Shown here: positions 43,937 to 52,514 of the stretch, one piece after another | Layout: the number at the start of each line of letters is the position of its first letter | Numbering within the stretch: position 1 is the stretch's first letter | Assembly (NCBI RefSeq): GCF_007856155.1 | Contig: NZ_CP042266.1 | Span: 4,216,001 to 4,280,000 of the forward strand | From: Streptomyces qinzhouensis | GTDB lineage: Bacteria > Actinomycetota > Actinomycetes > Streptomycetales > Streptomycetaceae | Length of the DNA: 64,000 bases | Direction of reading: 5' to 3' | Made by a program: the position numbers and the translations under genes | Notes under the pieces: generated by a model | Databases searched by the model: none | Told to the model about the DNA's origin: nothing | Seen by the model: only the letters and a program-made list of their open reading frames with translations

Positions 43937-44683
43937 GTGTTCGTCGACCGGGTCTCCGTACCGCACGGACTCCTGCCGGACCGTGCCGGGCGTGACCGGT
44001 GGCCGTTCACCGTGCCCGCGGTCGCGCAGCTCCTTGACGAGGGGCTGGCCTTCACCCGGCCGGTGACGTTCCTGGTCGGTGACAACGGTTCGGGGAAGTC
44101 GACCCTGGTCGAGGCGGTCGCGGAGAGCTTCAAGCTGGACGCGTACGGCGGACGCCTCGCCCGGGTCCACGGGCGGCCCGACGCGACGAAGACCCCGCTG
44201 GGTGAGGTGCTGCGCGCGGACACCACCCGGGCCGGAGCGCGAATGCTCGCCGGTCCCCGGAAGAACAAGAAGGGCTTCTTCCTCCGGGCCGAGACCGCGT
44301 TCGACATGACCGAGAACCTCGGCGGCGTCCCCGGGTACTGGGACGAGGACACCAGCGCCATGAGCCATGGCGAGGGCTTCCTCACCATGTTCCGGGCCAT
44401 GTTCGACGCACCCGGGTTCTACGTCATGGACGAGCCGGAGGCCGCGCTCTCGTTCACCGCGTGCCTCCAGCTCGTCGGGCTGATGCACCAGCTCGGCGAG
44501 AGCGGCGCCCAGGTCGTCTGCGCCACCCACTCACCCATCCTGGCCTCCACGCCCGGCGCCGACATCATCGAGGTCGGCGACCGGGGCTTCCACCGGACCG
44601 CGTGGAAGGACCTGGAACTGGTCGACCACTGGCGCCGCTACATGAGCAACCCCAACGCCTACCTCCGCCACATCGTCCCGTGA
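43937..44683 (+). CDS. AAA/ABC-type ATPase (RecF-like, short)
   Basis: A 248-residue ATPase with Walker A GDNGSGKST near residue 50, an ABC-like signature region in TSAMSHGEG, Walker B FYVMDEPEAALS and the H-loop in VVCATHSPIL. It lacks the coiled coils of SMC proteins and any membrane domain, so it is not a transporter by itself. GTG start with GGAG just upstream, seven bases after the radical SAM gene; its stop overlaps the next start. Role unknown. Confidence 0.78.
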   Translation: MFVDRVSVPHGLLPDRAGRDRWPFTVPAVAQLLDEGLAFTRPVTFLVGDNGSGKSTLVEAVAESFKLDAYGGRLARVHGRPDATKTPLGEVLRADTTRAGARMLAGPRKNKKGFFLRAETAFDMTENLGGVPGYWDEDTSAMSHGEGFLTMFRAMFDAPGFYVMDEPEAALSFTACLQLVGLMHQLGESGAQVVCATHSPILASTPGADIIEVGDRGFHRTAWKDLELVDHWRRYMSNPNAYLRHIVP

Positions 44684-45531
44684 CCACCCCCGGACCCGAC
44701 GACATCGCCGAGGCCGACCGGCGCTTTCGTGCCTGGATGCGCCAGAACCTCGACCGGGCGGCCGACCACTTCGGCCTCACCGTCGTGGGCGAGCCCGTCT
44801 TCGGCTGGCGCGACCGCTCGATCAACGCTCCCGCGGACAGCCCGGACGGGCCCCGCTGGCTCCGGGTCGTCTCCGAGCAGACCCAGTGGGCGCACGGACG
44901 CGGCTGGACGGGCAACACCGACGCCAACACGCTGGAAGGCGTACCCAAGCCCCGCGTCCTCGACGTCTACGAATGGCCCGAGGGGGACTGGCGCCGGCAA
45001 CGCGCCGAAGTCATGACCCTGGTCCCCGGAACACCCTGCTCGCCGACCGACACGGCACCGCCCGCACTCGCCCCACCCGAAGGCTGGTGGAACGGCCTCC
45101 GCCAAGCGCTCCAGCACCTGGCCAACACCACGACCGACCGGGTCAGCACCGACCAGGAGAAGGTCGACCAGCGGGTGCGCGCCGCCTTCGGCGAAGAAGT
45201 TGAGGTCCGGATCCAGCGGTGGGAAACCGTTCACGGCGACCTCCACTGGGCCAACCTCCACACCCCCCTGGCCATCCTCGACTGGGAACTCTGGGGCCGG
45301 GGCCCCGCCGGCACCGACCCGGCCACCCTCTACTGCTACAGCCTCACCAACCCCGCACTCGCCCAACAGGTACGCGACCACTTCCCCGTCCTCGACACCC
45401 CCGACGGACACCGCGCCCAGCTCTACGCCGCCGCCCGGCTCCTCCACCGGGCCGAACTCGGCGACCACCTCCACCTCGTCCAACCGCTCACCGAGCTTGC
45501 CCAGCAGCTCCTCCGCCGCATCTCCCCGTAG
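44680..45531 (+). CDS. Aminoglycoside/choline-kinase-like phosphotransferase
   Basis: A 283-residue protein. Kinase-fold motifs occur late in the sequence: TVHGDLHWANLH (Brenner catalytic loop) and LAILDWELWGRGP (metal-binding Asp). The N-terminal lobe is divergent, without a clear nucleotide lysine. GTG start overlaps the ATPase stop by four bases, so the three genes from 43018 are coupled. A small-molecule or protein phosphorylation role is possible. Codons in this gene are strongly C-ending compared with the core. Confidence 0.72.
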   Translation: MTTPGPDDIAEADRRFRAWMRQNLDRAADHFGLTVVGEPVFGWRDRSINAPADSPDGPRWLRVVSEQTQWAHGRGWTGNTDANTLEGVPKPRVLDVYEWPEGDWRRQRAEVMTLVPGTPCSPTDTAPPALAPPEGWWNGLRQALQHLANTTTDRVSTDQEKVDQRVRAAFGEEVEVRIQRWETVHGDLHWANLHTPLAILDWELWGRGPAGTDPATLYCYSLTNPALAQQVRDHFPVLDTPDGHRAQLYAAARLLHRAELGDHLHLVQPLTELAQQLLRRISP

Positions 45532-45552
45532 GCCCTTTGTGCTCCGGGCCCT

Positions 45553-46449
45553 TCATGGCACAGCCCGCCAGTGCCATGGCCGGGGGCCCCGAAGCCCTCG
45601 GACACAGGCAAGCCGGTGCTGCGCCTGTTCGAGCGCGCCCGCATGCTGGTCCGCGGTCTGCAGTGCGAAGGACACGAGACGGAGTTCCCGCACATCCCGC
45701 ATGACCGGATACCCGTCCCACGACCGCACGTCGTACCCGTACGCGGCACAGAACCGTTCGTACTCCTCATCGGAGAGCGTGCCGAACGTGTCCACCGCGA
45801 CCGCGGTCGAGGTGAGATCCCACTCCCGCCTTCCCTGGGACACGCGCTCGAAGTCGAGGAGGTACCGCTGGCCGTCCTCCGTAACGGCACAGTTCCCGCC
45901 CCAGGCATCTCCGTGGATCACGCACAGTGGCTGCCCGTCTGGGAGCCCAGCCCAGGCGTGCCGAAGTTCGTCGAGCCGGGCGAGAAGGAACTCCCGGTCG
46001 TCCTCTCCCACAGAGCGCGCTGCGGTGATGCGCTCGGCGACCCGCACGAAGGGGTCCATCAGATCGAGCTGGACCGTGCTCGGCGGAGGAAGGTCATGGA
46101 GCCGGCGGAGAAGCGGAGCAAGATCGGCCGACGTCCCGCTTCGGTGGGGCGGCAGCTCTTCCCAGAACGTAGCCGCCCGCCCGGCGACGTGCACCGGCTG
46201 CTCCAGGTCCAGGGGGCGTACAGCGGGGACCCCCTGGGTGGCGAGCCACCGTGTGACCGCCACCTCGCGGGCCGCCGCCGCGGACTGGCCCGCGCGAGCG
46301 ATACGTACCACGACGCCTTTCGGGATACGCCAGAGGTCGTTCTCGGCAAGGCGTATCGGTACCGCTCCACCCGAGGGCAATCCGGCGGCCGAGGCCGCCT
46401 TACGCACCAGGTCGAACCGCACGTCAGCGAAGGCGGATTCGGCTGTCAT
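45553..46449 (-). CDS. APH-family phosphotransferase
   Basis: A 298-residue protein of the aminoglycoside phosphotransferase fold: IARAGQSAAAAREVAV in the N-lobe, VIHGDAWGGNC as catalytic loop and YLLDFERVSQGRREWDL as metal site. Streptomycetes have many such kinases next to XRE regulators; substrates are mostly unknown. Its ATG overlaps the stop of the XRE-TPR gene, and transcription runs toward the plus-strand kinase, with 21 bases between the two stops. Confidence 0.8.
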   Translation of the reverse strand: MTAESAFADVRFDLVRKAASAAGLPSGGAVPIRLAENDLWRIPKGVVVRIARAGQSAAAAREVAVTRWLATQGVPAVRPLDLEQPVHVAGRAATFWEELPPHRSGTSADLAPLLRRLHDLPPPSTVQLDLMDPFVRVAERITAARSVGEDDREFLLARLDELRHAWAGLPDGQPLCVIHGDAWGGNCAVTEDGQRYLLDFERVSQGRREWDLTSTAVAVDTFGTLSDEEYERFCAAYGYDVRSWDGYPVMRDVRELRLVSFALQTADQHAGALEQAQHRLACVRGLRGPRPWHWRAVP

Positions 46450-47828
46450 ACCTGGACAACGGTCTCGATGCGCCTGCGCAGCTCAACCACTTCCGGAGAC
46501 CTGTGGCGTGCAGATGCCTGGGAGAGCGCCCGGACATCGTCGGCTGCTCGTTTGGATCGGAGCTTCCCGACTTCGTCGAGTGCCCGGTTTGCGGTGGCCA
46601 CAGCCTCGTGGGGGTCCCCGGCCGACATCATGAGCGTCGCCAGCTTCGTGCCGGAGAGTGCCCGGGAACGCACATATGCCTTTGTGTGCCCGTTGACTGC
46701 GGTCCGCAAGCGCTCCGCCGCCTCATGAGGTCTCTGCCCCGGCAGGAGGGCGATGTCGAAGAGGGCATGACCGGTGTCGCCGTAGTGCTGGGCGTGATCG
46801 TAGAACGACATCCAGGCCACGTCTTCCCCGGCCTGTGCTCGGCTGAACGCGTCGTCGGACCGGCCGATGGCGTCCAGTGCTTCCTGCCGTACTCCCATCT
46901 TCGCCCAGGCGCGTGCCCGCGCGTTGTGCAGCATGGCCTGCTCCCGGGGGGTGAGTCGGTCAGCGCGCACCAACCCGTTCTCGGCATGGGTCAGACCGGT
47001 GTTCGGCGATCCGAGCCAGATGTCCTGGCGGGCAAGTACGTTGAGGGCCCGTGCCCGAAGGTGCCAGTTGTCGGCGGCCTCCGCGCAGTGGACGCCGAAG
47101 GTCACCAGTCGCCGCGCGTTCTCGTGTTCGTAGGCGTCGAACGCCGAGGCTCCGATCGTGATGGCCAGCCTCCCGACCGCTGTGAGCAGGTCCTTCTCCA
47201 GGGCAGGCGGGCATTTCAGGTTGAGCAGATCCTTTGCCCAGTTCAAGTGGCCAATGGACGCTTCCCGGACCATGCCGCCGCCGCCATGCAGGTTGTCCCA
47301 TCCGGCAAGGGTCGTGGCGGCAGCTCCCACCTGCTCGATGTCCTCGGCGCGGACAGTTTTGGGAGGGGGACTCTGGCCGGGTTTCGGAATCAGTTCAGCG
47401 AGGGGAATCGGCATCAGAGCGGCTGCACCGCCCAGAGCGAAGACACGGCGTTCCACGGGGGGCACTCCATTCAGACGGGCTGATCGGTCCCACTTCAGGA
47501 TGCCCGGGACACTCATCTCGACGCTGTTCGCCCGTACGGTGCGGTCAGAGTTGTCCGCATCAACACGGCACTTGTCCGCTTCCACACGGATCCACAGCCG
47601 TCTTAAGGCACCTCCGGCGTCGAGTGCGTCATCGAGCCGCCCAGCCAAGGCGGCGTCACATGGGCGCTCATTTTTCTCGATGCGCTCGATGGTCGTACCG
47701 CTGAGGTTGACCAGCGCACCCAACTGCCGTGAGGACAGCTTGCGGACTCGTCGCCAGTTGCGAAGTTCTACGCCCCACCAGTCCCGCGTGGACTTCAGAT
47801 CGTCCAGCGGTCTCGGCTTCTGTGGCAT
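46446..47828 (-). CDS. XRE-family regulator with TPR-like C-terminal domain
   Basis: A 460-residue regulator with helix-turn-helix at about 17-70 (RNWRRVRKLSSRQLGALVNLSGTTI in outline) followed by a linker with a hydrophobic patch (VFALGGAAALMPIPLAEL) and a long helical repeat region of TPR type from about residue 170. In streptomycetes these respond to small ligands or peptides and control adjacent genes. ATG 47828 has GGAGG upstream; the open frame runs on to 47963. Operon with the APH gene. Confidence 0.8.
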   Translation of the reverse strand: MPQKPRPLDDLKSTRDWWGVELRNWRRVRKLSSRQLGALVNLSGTTIERIEKNERPCDAALAGRLDDALDAGGALRRLWIRVEADKCRVDADNSDRTVRANSVEMSVPGILKWDRSARLNGVPPVERRVFALGGAAALMPIPLAELIPKPGQSPPPKTVRAEDIEQVGAAATTLAGWDNLHGGGGMVREASIGHLNWAKDLLNLKCPPALEKDLLTAVGRLAITIGASAFDAYEHENARRLVTFGVHCAEAADNWHLRARALNVLARQDIWLGSPNTGLTHAENGLVRADRLTPREQAMLHNARARAWAKMGVRQEALDAIGRSDDAFSRAQAGEDVAWMSFYDHAQHYGDTGHALFDIALLPGQRPHEAAERLRTAVNGHTKAYVRSRALSGTKLATLMMSAGDPHEAVATANRALDEVGKLRSKRAADDVRALSQASARHRSPEVVELRRRIETVVQV

Positions 47829-47933
47829 TGCGTGCCTCCGAGCGCCTGATGCGGACAGAGAGCCGGGCCCCGGCTTGTCCGCATCGCCGAAAGATTCCAC
47901 ATGTCCGGGCTCCGGCTGTTGCCCGTCCGCTCC

Positions 47934-47951
47934 GCCCGCCCTTGGGCGGGC
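47934..47951 (-). terminator. Hairpin after the DUF397 gene
   Basis: GCCCGCCC (47934-47941) and GGGCGGGC (47944-47951) with a 2-base loop, about 77 bases beyond the DUF397 stop on the minus strand, within the 199-base gap before the XRE-TPR gene. Confidence 0.5.
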
Positions 47952-48027
47952 TTGGCCTAACACTCAGGCGACGTGACCCGGCACGGATATTTGGGGTGTC
48001 CGAGCCGGGCCGCGAGCGTTCAGTCGG

Positions 48028-48237
48028 TCAGCTTCGGTGCTCGTGAAGAGCGCCTGCGCGTACCGCGTTGGTGAAGGCGGCCCATGATCCGTGGGCAAGA
48101 CTGACCACAGGGCCTCCGGAGACCTTTGAGTCCCGGACGAGCACCATCTGGGGCACGTTCGTCGCGCACTCGACGCACTCGTTCTGCGGCGAGGCGCTGT
48201 AGCTGCTCTTGAACCACTGGGGCTTCGGCTGTTCCAC
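48028..48237 (-). CDS. DUF397 small protein
   Basis: A 69-residue protein with the DUF397 pattern: WFKSSYSASPQNECVECA, then a beta strand region (MVLVRDSK) and WAAFTNAVRAG. In Streptomyces DUF397 proteins pair with XRE-DUF5753 regulators (whiJ, abaA loci) and modulate them, probably by direct binding. GTG start with GAGG upstream, nine bases after the XRE stop. Confidence 0.9.
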   Translation of the reverse strand: MEQPKPQWFKSSYSASPQNECVECATNVPQMVLVRDSKVSGGPVVSLAHGSWAAFTNAVRAGALHEHRS

Positions 48238-48246
48238 TGGTATTCC

Positions 48247-49152
48247 TCAGTTCCGGTTTCGCAGGTGGGACTTGCTGGCCTCGGCGATCATTTCGGCCGA
48301 GGAGGTCGGGTCCAGAGCCTCTTGACGCAGAAACGCCATGGCGCTGGCGAACTCCTCCCGGGCCTTGTCCTCTTCGAGGATCAAAGCACCGAGCTGGTTC
48401 TCGACGAAGGTGATGTCCAAGGAAGGTTCGGAGCCGCCGTACACGATGAAGCTGTTGACCCCGGCGGTACAGACTCCTGCCGAGAAGGGCAGGACCTGGA
48501 TGGCGACGTTCGGCTCGCTACCTCGCTCCAGTAGGTAGTCGAGCTGCGCGGACATGACGTCCGGTCCGCCCACCGAACGCCGGATCACGGCTTCGTCCAG
48601 CACCACGTGGTATCGCGGCGGACTGGAGCGGTCGAGGATCTGCTGACGCCGCCGTCTCATGAACAGGTACCCGTCGAGGGCCTCGTCGGTCAACTCATTC
48701 CCAGGCGTTGCCTTGATCGCTCTGGCGTACTCCATGGTCTGCAACAGGCCCGGGACCACGCCCACCGTGTGCTGGCTGATCCGGGTGGCCTCGTCTTCGA
48801 CAGCGATCAGCAGGCGCATCGGCTCGGCCAGCTTGGTCGCGTAGGGGACCCACCACCCTTCCTTCACCTTGGAGTTCTTCGCCAGGTCTACCAGGGCTTC
48901 CCGCTCCTCGGCAGGAGCGTCGTACGCGCGGGCGAGCATCTCGACATGGTTCCAGCGGACGCTTCCCTTGGCTCGCTCGTACCGGCTGACCGTCGCCTTC
49001 GAAAGGCCGGCGAGTTCTCCGGCCCGCTCGGCCGTCATGCCCCGCTGTTCCCGAAGGGCCAGCAGCCTCAAGCCAAGCTGCCTGCGCCGAGCGGTCGGCT
49101 CGTTCGCCTCGCCCGACCTGCCATGGGAGGTCTCTTTGGGTGGATTCGTCAT
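48247..49152 (-). CDS. XRE-DUF5753 regulator (WhiJ-like)
   Basis: A 301-residue regulator with helix-turn-helix at about 25-80 (LALREQRGMTAERAGELAGLSKATVSRYERAKG region) and a C-terminal DUF5753 ligand-type domain (GVVPGLLQTMEYARA, MSAQLDYLLERG). These control differentiation and antibiotic genes with a DUF397 partner. Two ATGs are possible, 49158 and 49152; the second is better spaced from AAGGGGG. Divergent from the GHKL gene. Confidence 0.87.
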   Translation of the reverse strand: MTNPPKETSHGRSGEANEPTARRRQLGLRLLALREQRGMTAERAGELAGLSKATVSRYERAKGSVRWNHVEMLARAYDAPAEEREALVDLAKNSKVKEGWWVPYATKLAEPMRLLIAVEDEATRISQHTVGVVPGLLQTMEYARAIKATPGNELTDEALDGYLFMRRRRQQILDRSSPPRYHVVLDEAVIRRSVGGPDVMSAQLDYLLERGSEPNVAIQVLPFSAGVCTAGVNSFIVYGGSEPSLDITFVENQLGALILEEDKAREEFASAMAFLRQEALDPTSSAEMIAEASKSHLRNRN

Positions 49153-49456
49153 GACCATGCCCCCTTGGTGAGTGCAGCAAGTGTTGCCGCTGACCTACGG
49201 CAGCCACAAGGAAGTTACACGGTGGAACAAGCGATCACGCTGGCCCGGCATATTCACGGAACGGCCATGCGGACACTTCCAGTGTGAGCGTTACATGCAG
49301 AGAGATCCCGGTGCCATACTCCAACCCGATCGCTACCGGAGGCAGTTGATCCGGGACTGCGAGTGATCGTGATGAGAGGTGTATCGCTCCCAGGACGAGG
49401 ACGTTTGCGATGGATTCCTTGACCGGTTCCGCTGCTCACCCGAAGAGGGACATGCG
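49153..49456. other. Divergent promoter region of the WhiJ-like locus
   Basis: About 300 bases of lower GC content between the XRE gene (minus) and the GHKL gene (plus). TTGATC at about 49347 could be a -35 for the plus-strand gene. No complete coding gene is supported; short open frames lack ribosome sites. Confidence 0.45.
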
Positions 49457-49948
49457 ATGCCAGTAACTCTGAGCAGAGGTGTCCCAACTGCTGTTGTCTC
49501 CGCACCGCGTCCGCCCACCGCGCGTCACGCTGCGGTGTTCGAGTGCCACAACCCTGCGGATGGCGAGGAAGTCCGTCCCCAGGACGCGCGTCGTGTCTCA
49601 CAGATACGCCGGATCGGGCGGGCGGCACTTCGCAAGTGGGGGTTCCACGGAGCCGTCGACGACGCCGAGCTGATCATCAGCGAGCTGGTCACCAACGCGA
49701 TCGAGAACGGGAGCGGTTGCTCCGTGGGCTTCTCGATCTCGTGCGTGGGGACGACCGTACGCATCGAAGTGGCCGACGGGTCCCACAGCCGGCCGCAGGT
49801 TCGCAGGCGGGGCGGCCTCTACGAGGAGGGCGGCCGGGGCTTGGTGCTGATCGAGCACCTGGCCAGTGCCTGGGGGACCAGCGAGGACGGCACCCGTACC
49901 TGGTGCGAACTCCAGCTCGGCGAAGATCTGGAAGGGGAGCCGTCGTGA
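49457..49948 (+). CDS. GHKL ATP-binding protein (RsbW/AbaA-locus type)
   Basis: A 163-residue protein with an N-terminal region of about 50 residues and a histidine-kinase-like ATPase domain. The N-box is ELIISELVTNAIENG with its asparagine intact, unlike the bldG neighbour, and the glycine-rich box is YEEGGRGLVLIEHLA. It is predicted to act as anti-sigma factor or serine kinase and is a standard partner of XRE/DUF397 pairs. ATG 49457 with AGAGGGA upstream. Overlaps the next gene by four bases. Confidence 0.85.
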   Translation: MPVTLSRGVPTAVVSAPRPPTARHAAVFECHNPADGEEVRPQDARRVSQIRRIGRAALRKWGFHGAVDDAELIISELVTNAIENGSGCSVGFSISCVGTTVRIEVADGSHSRPQVRRRGGLYEEGGRGLVLIEHLASAWGTSEDGTRTWCELQLGEDLEGEPS

Positions 49949-50469
49949 CGGGGCCCGATCAGGGGCACCCGCGCCGCGTCCCGCAGCACCTGAAGGTGGA
50001 GCGGTGGAAGCCGCCTCACGGCCGGGGGGCGCTGGAGCGGCTGCTCGGGGCCCTCAAGGAGTACCAGCCAGGCTCCTTCCCGGCGGCGAGGGCGACCCTC
50101 GAAGCTGTGCGGGGCGAGGGCCCGTGTGTGACCGGTCCGGTGATGCGGGAGCTGACCGGACGGCTCAGGGAGCAGCTTGAGGAGCTTGCCTCTGTCCTGC
50201 GGGCACGGTCCCGGGCCGGCCCCCGTCGCCGTGATCTCCGGGCGCTCCGGCGTGCGGAGCTTCTGCTGCGGGCCGGTGAGGCGCTCACCATGGCCCAGGC
50301 CCGGCGGCATCTGGACGACCTGGTGGACGTCACGCAGGACGTCCTGCGGTGCCTGGCGGTGACCGCCGTGCCTGCGGACAGCTCCGCCCAGACAGGTCCG
50401 GAGCCTCCCAAAGGAGTCCGTGTCCGGCCGGTAGAGGCAGCTCTCCGGGGTGTCTCCCTGGCTAGTTGA
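49945..50469 (+). CDS. DUF6415-like helical protein
   Basis: A 174-residue basic protein, helical, with the pattern LREQLEELASVLRAR and QARRHLDDLVDVTQDVLRCL seen in a streptomycete family of unknown function that often accompanies GHKL/XRE genes. GTG start overlaps the upstream stop (GTGA), so the two are coupled. Gap of 48 bases to the ligase gene allows read-through into the operon that follows. Confidence 0.65.
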   Translation: MTGPDQGHPRRVPQHLKVERWKPPHGRGALERLLGALKEYQPGSFPAARATLEAVRGEGPCVTGPVMRELTGRLREQLEELASVLRARSRAGPRRRDLRALRRAELLLRAGEALTMAQARRHLDDLVDVTQDVLRCLAVTAVPADSSAQTGPEPPKGVRVRPVEAALRGVSLAS

Positions 50470-50517
50470 CCGATCCCCCTCTCACACAGTTCAGCCCGTC
50501 CGCTGAAGGAGTCGTTC

Positions 50518-51495
50518 ATGGAGATCGAAGCTCTTGTCCCCGGTGAGTTCGCCGCGCCCGTGGCGGTCGTCACCGGAGGCTGGTCGAGGGAGCGGGACCG
50601 TTCCCTGCTCTCGGGTTCGACCGTTGCCGGGGCCCTGCGGGACCTTGGTATCGAGACCCGGGTGCTGGACTTGGAGGAGGACCGCAAGTCCTTGGTCGCG
50701 GAGTTACAGGGGGCCGAGCTGGCCTTCCTCGCCATCGCTGGCCGAGGCGCGGAGGACGGACGGCTCCAGGGGCTGCTGGAGTCGATCGGCGTCCCGTACA
50801 CGGGCAGTGGGGTGTTCGCCTCGGCGGTGGGGATGCACAAGGTCACCGCGAAGAGCCTCGTCGCCGCACGCGGGGTGCGGGTCGCGGCCGGTACCGCGGT
50901 CGAGCCGGGAACGGGGGCGGGATCGGAGTTCGAGGCGCGGCGGGTCGCGGACGCCCACGGCCTGCCGGTGATCGTGAAGCCGGTGAGCGAGGGCGGGTCG
51001 ATCGGGCTGACCCTGGCCTGTACCTCCGAGGAGGTCGCCACGGCGATCCGGGAGGCGGACGTGCCGGTAATGGCCGAGGAGTACGTCGAGGGCCGGTCGG
51101 TCAGCGTCGGCATCCTCCAGGGCCTCGACGGCGCGCTGCACATACTGCCGCCGCTGGAGACGGAGACCGCGGGCGGCGTCTACTCGTACGCGGCGAAGCG
51201 CGAGCAGGGTCTCACGGCGTACCACTGCCCGGCGCGGCTGCCCGAGGCCGTCCTCCAGGATCTGGAGGTCGCCGCCCGGCGGGCCCACCTTGCGCTGCAC
51301 TGCCACGGCTACAGCCGCCACGATTTCGTGGTCAGTCCGGAGAAGGGTCCGGTGTGGCTGGAGGTCAACACCCTCCCGGGCCTGTCCCGCGAGGGCAACC
51401 TGGCTCGGATGGCGGAGGCCGGCGGCCTCTCCTACGAGCAGCTCCTCGCGCACATCCTCCGCACGGCCCGTACCGACCGCAGCGTCCAGCCCTGA
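50518..51495 (+). CDS. D-Ala-D-Ala ligase-like ATP-grasp enzyme with altered triad
   Basis: A 325-residue ATP-grasp ligase of the Ddl family, full length. GGWSRER holds the Glu (25) that contacts the first substrate. The loop VKPVSEGGSIG has Gly160 where DdlB has Ser150. The omega-loop VYSYAAKREQG has Arg228 where DdlB has Tyr216. Metal ligands are in WLEVNTLPG. Two of the three Glu-Ser-Tyr triad positions are changed, so substrate use is probably not D-Ala plus D-Ala. First gene of a four-gene set; TGAAGGAG before the ATG. Could make a D-Ala-D-X dipeptide, a depsipeptide or another dipeptide. Confidence 0.87.
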   Translation: MEIEALVPGEFAAPVAVVTGGWSRERDRSLLSGSTVAGALRDLGIETRVLDLEEDRKSLVAELQGAELAFLAIAGRGAEDGRLQGLLESIGVPYTGSGVFASAVGMHKVTAKSLVAARGVRVAAGTAVEPGTGAGSEFEARRVADAHGLPVIVKPVSEGGSIGLTLACTSEEVATAIREADVPVMAEEYVEGRSVSVGILQGLDGALHILPPLETETAGGVYSYAAKREQGLTAYHCPARLPEAVLQDLEVAARRAHLALHCHGYSRHDFVVSPEKGPVWLEVNTLPGLSREGNLARMAEAGGLSYEQLLAHILRTARTDRSVQP

Positions 51496-51506
51496 AGGAG
51501 CACGCC

Positions 51507-52514
51507 ATGGCCCTGCTGACGTCCCACGACGTGCTGGCCGCCGCCGACCGCATCCACCACCTTGTGGTCCGGACACCTTTGCTGACCTCAGCCCTGGTGG
51601 ACGAGCGCCTCGGCCGGGAGGTCGTGGTCAAGGCCGAGAACATGCAGCTCACCGGCAGTTTCAAGGTGAGGGGCGCATTCAACGCCGTGGCGATGCTCGC
51701 CCCCGGGCCCCGTGGGGCGGGCATCGTGGGAGCGTCCTCCGGGAACCACGCCCAGGCCCTCGCCCTCGCGGGCCGTCACTTCGGCGCCCCGGTCACCGTG
51801 GTGATCCCGGCCGACGCGCCGGAAACGAAGGTGCAGGGGATCAAGGCCCTCGGCGCGAGGATCGTCACCTACGACCGGACGACGGGCCGGAGGGACGAGA
51901 TCGTGCACGACCTGTCTCAGCGGTACGGCCTCTCGGTCGTGCCGTCGGCGGATTCCCACCCGGTAATCGCCGGGGCAGGAACGGCCGCCTGGGAGATGCT
52001 GCGCGAACGCCCGGACCTGGCCGCGATCCTGGTGGCGGTCGGCGGAGGAGGACTGGCCGCAGGGACTGCCCTGGCCGCCGCCGACCGCGAGACCACCATC
52101 CGCGTCTACGGGGTGGAGCCCGAGGCCGCCGCCGATACCCACCGCTCACTGCTTGTCGGCCACCGGGTGGAGATCCCGGTGCCGTCCACGATCGCGGACG
52201 GCCTCGGACACCGCACACCGGGTGCGCTGACGTTCGAGATCAACCGACGACTGCTGGCCGGGGTCGTCACGGTGCCCGAGGAGCTGATCGCCGACGCGAT
52301 GGCCTTCTTGTGGCGGCACTACCGCACGACCGCCGAGCCCTCCGGGGCCGTCGCCTTCGCCGGACTCCTCCACGCCGCCCACCGGCTCCCGCCCGGCCCC
52401 ATCGGCGTGATCCTTTCCGGCGGCAACGTCGACTGGCCCCGCTACCAGACCCTCCTCGACACCACCGCGAACCGAGAGGACCACCACCCCCATGCCGCTG
52501 CCCTGCTGCGCTGA
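51507..52514 (+). CDS. Threonine dehydratase / serine racemase-fold PLP enzyme
   Basis: A 335-residue fold-type II PLP enzyme. The Schiff-base lysine is Lys53 in LTGSFKVRGA. The substrate loop is SSGNHAQ, the phosphate cup GGGGLAAG, and the pyridine-N contact is in LSGGN. It has no C-terminal ACT domain, so it resembles catabolic threonine dehydratase or serine racemase rather than biosynthetic IlvA. In this context it could supply a D-amino acid or dehydrate a hydroxyamino acid. Eleven bases after the ligase, with GAAGGAG upstream; overlaps the peptidase gene by 23 bases. Confidence 0.88.
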   Translation: MALLTSHDVLAAADRIHHLVVRTPLLTSALVDERLGREVVVKAENMQLTGSFKVRGAFNAVAMLAPGPRGAGIVGASSGNHAQALALAGRHFGAPVTVVIPADAPETKVQGIKALGARIVTYDRTTGRRDEIVHDLSQRYGLSVVPSADSHPVIAGAGTAAWEMLRERPDLAAILVAVGGGGLAAGTALAAADRETTIRVYGVEPEAAADTHRSLLVGHRVEIPVPSTIADGLGHRTPGALTFEINRRLLAGVVTVPEELIADAMAFLWRHYRTTAEPSGAVAFAGLLHAAHRLPPGPIGVILSGGNVDWPRYQTLLDTTANREDHHPHAAALLR

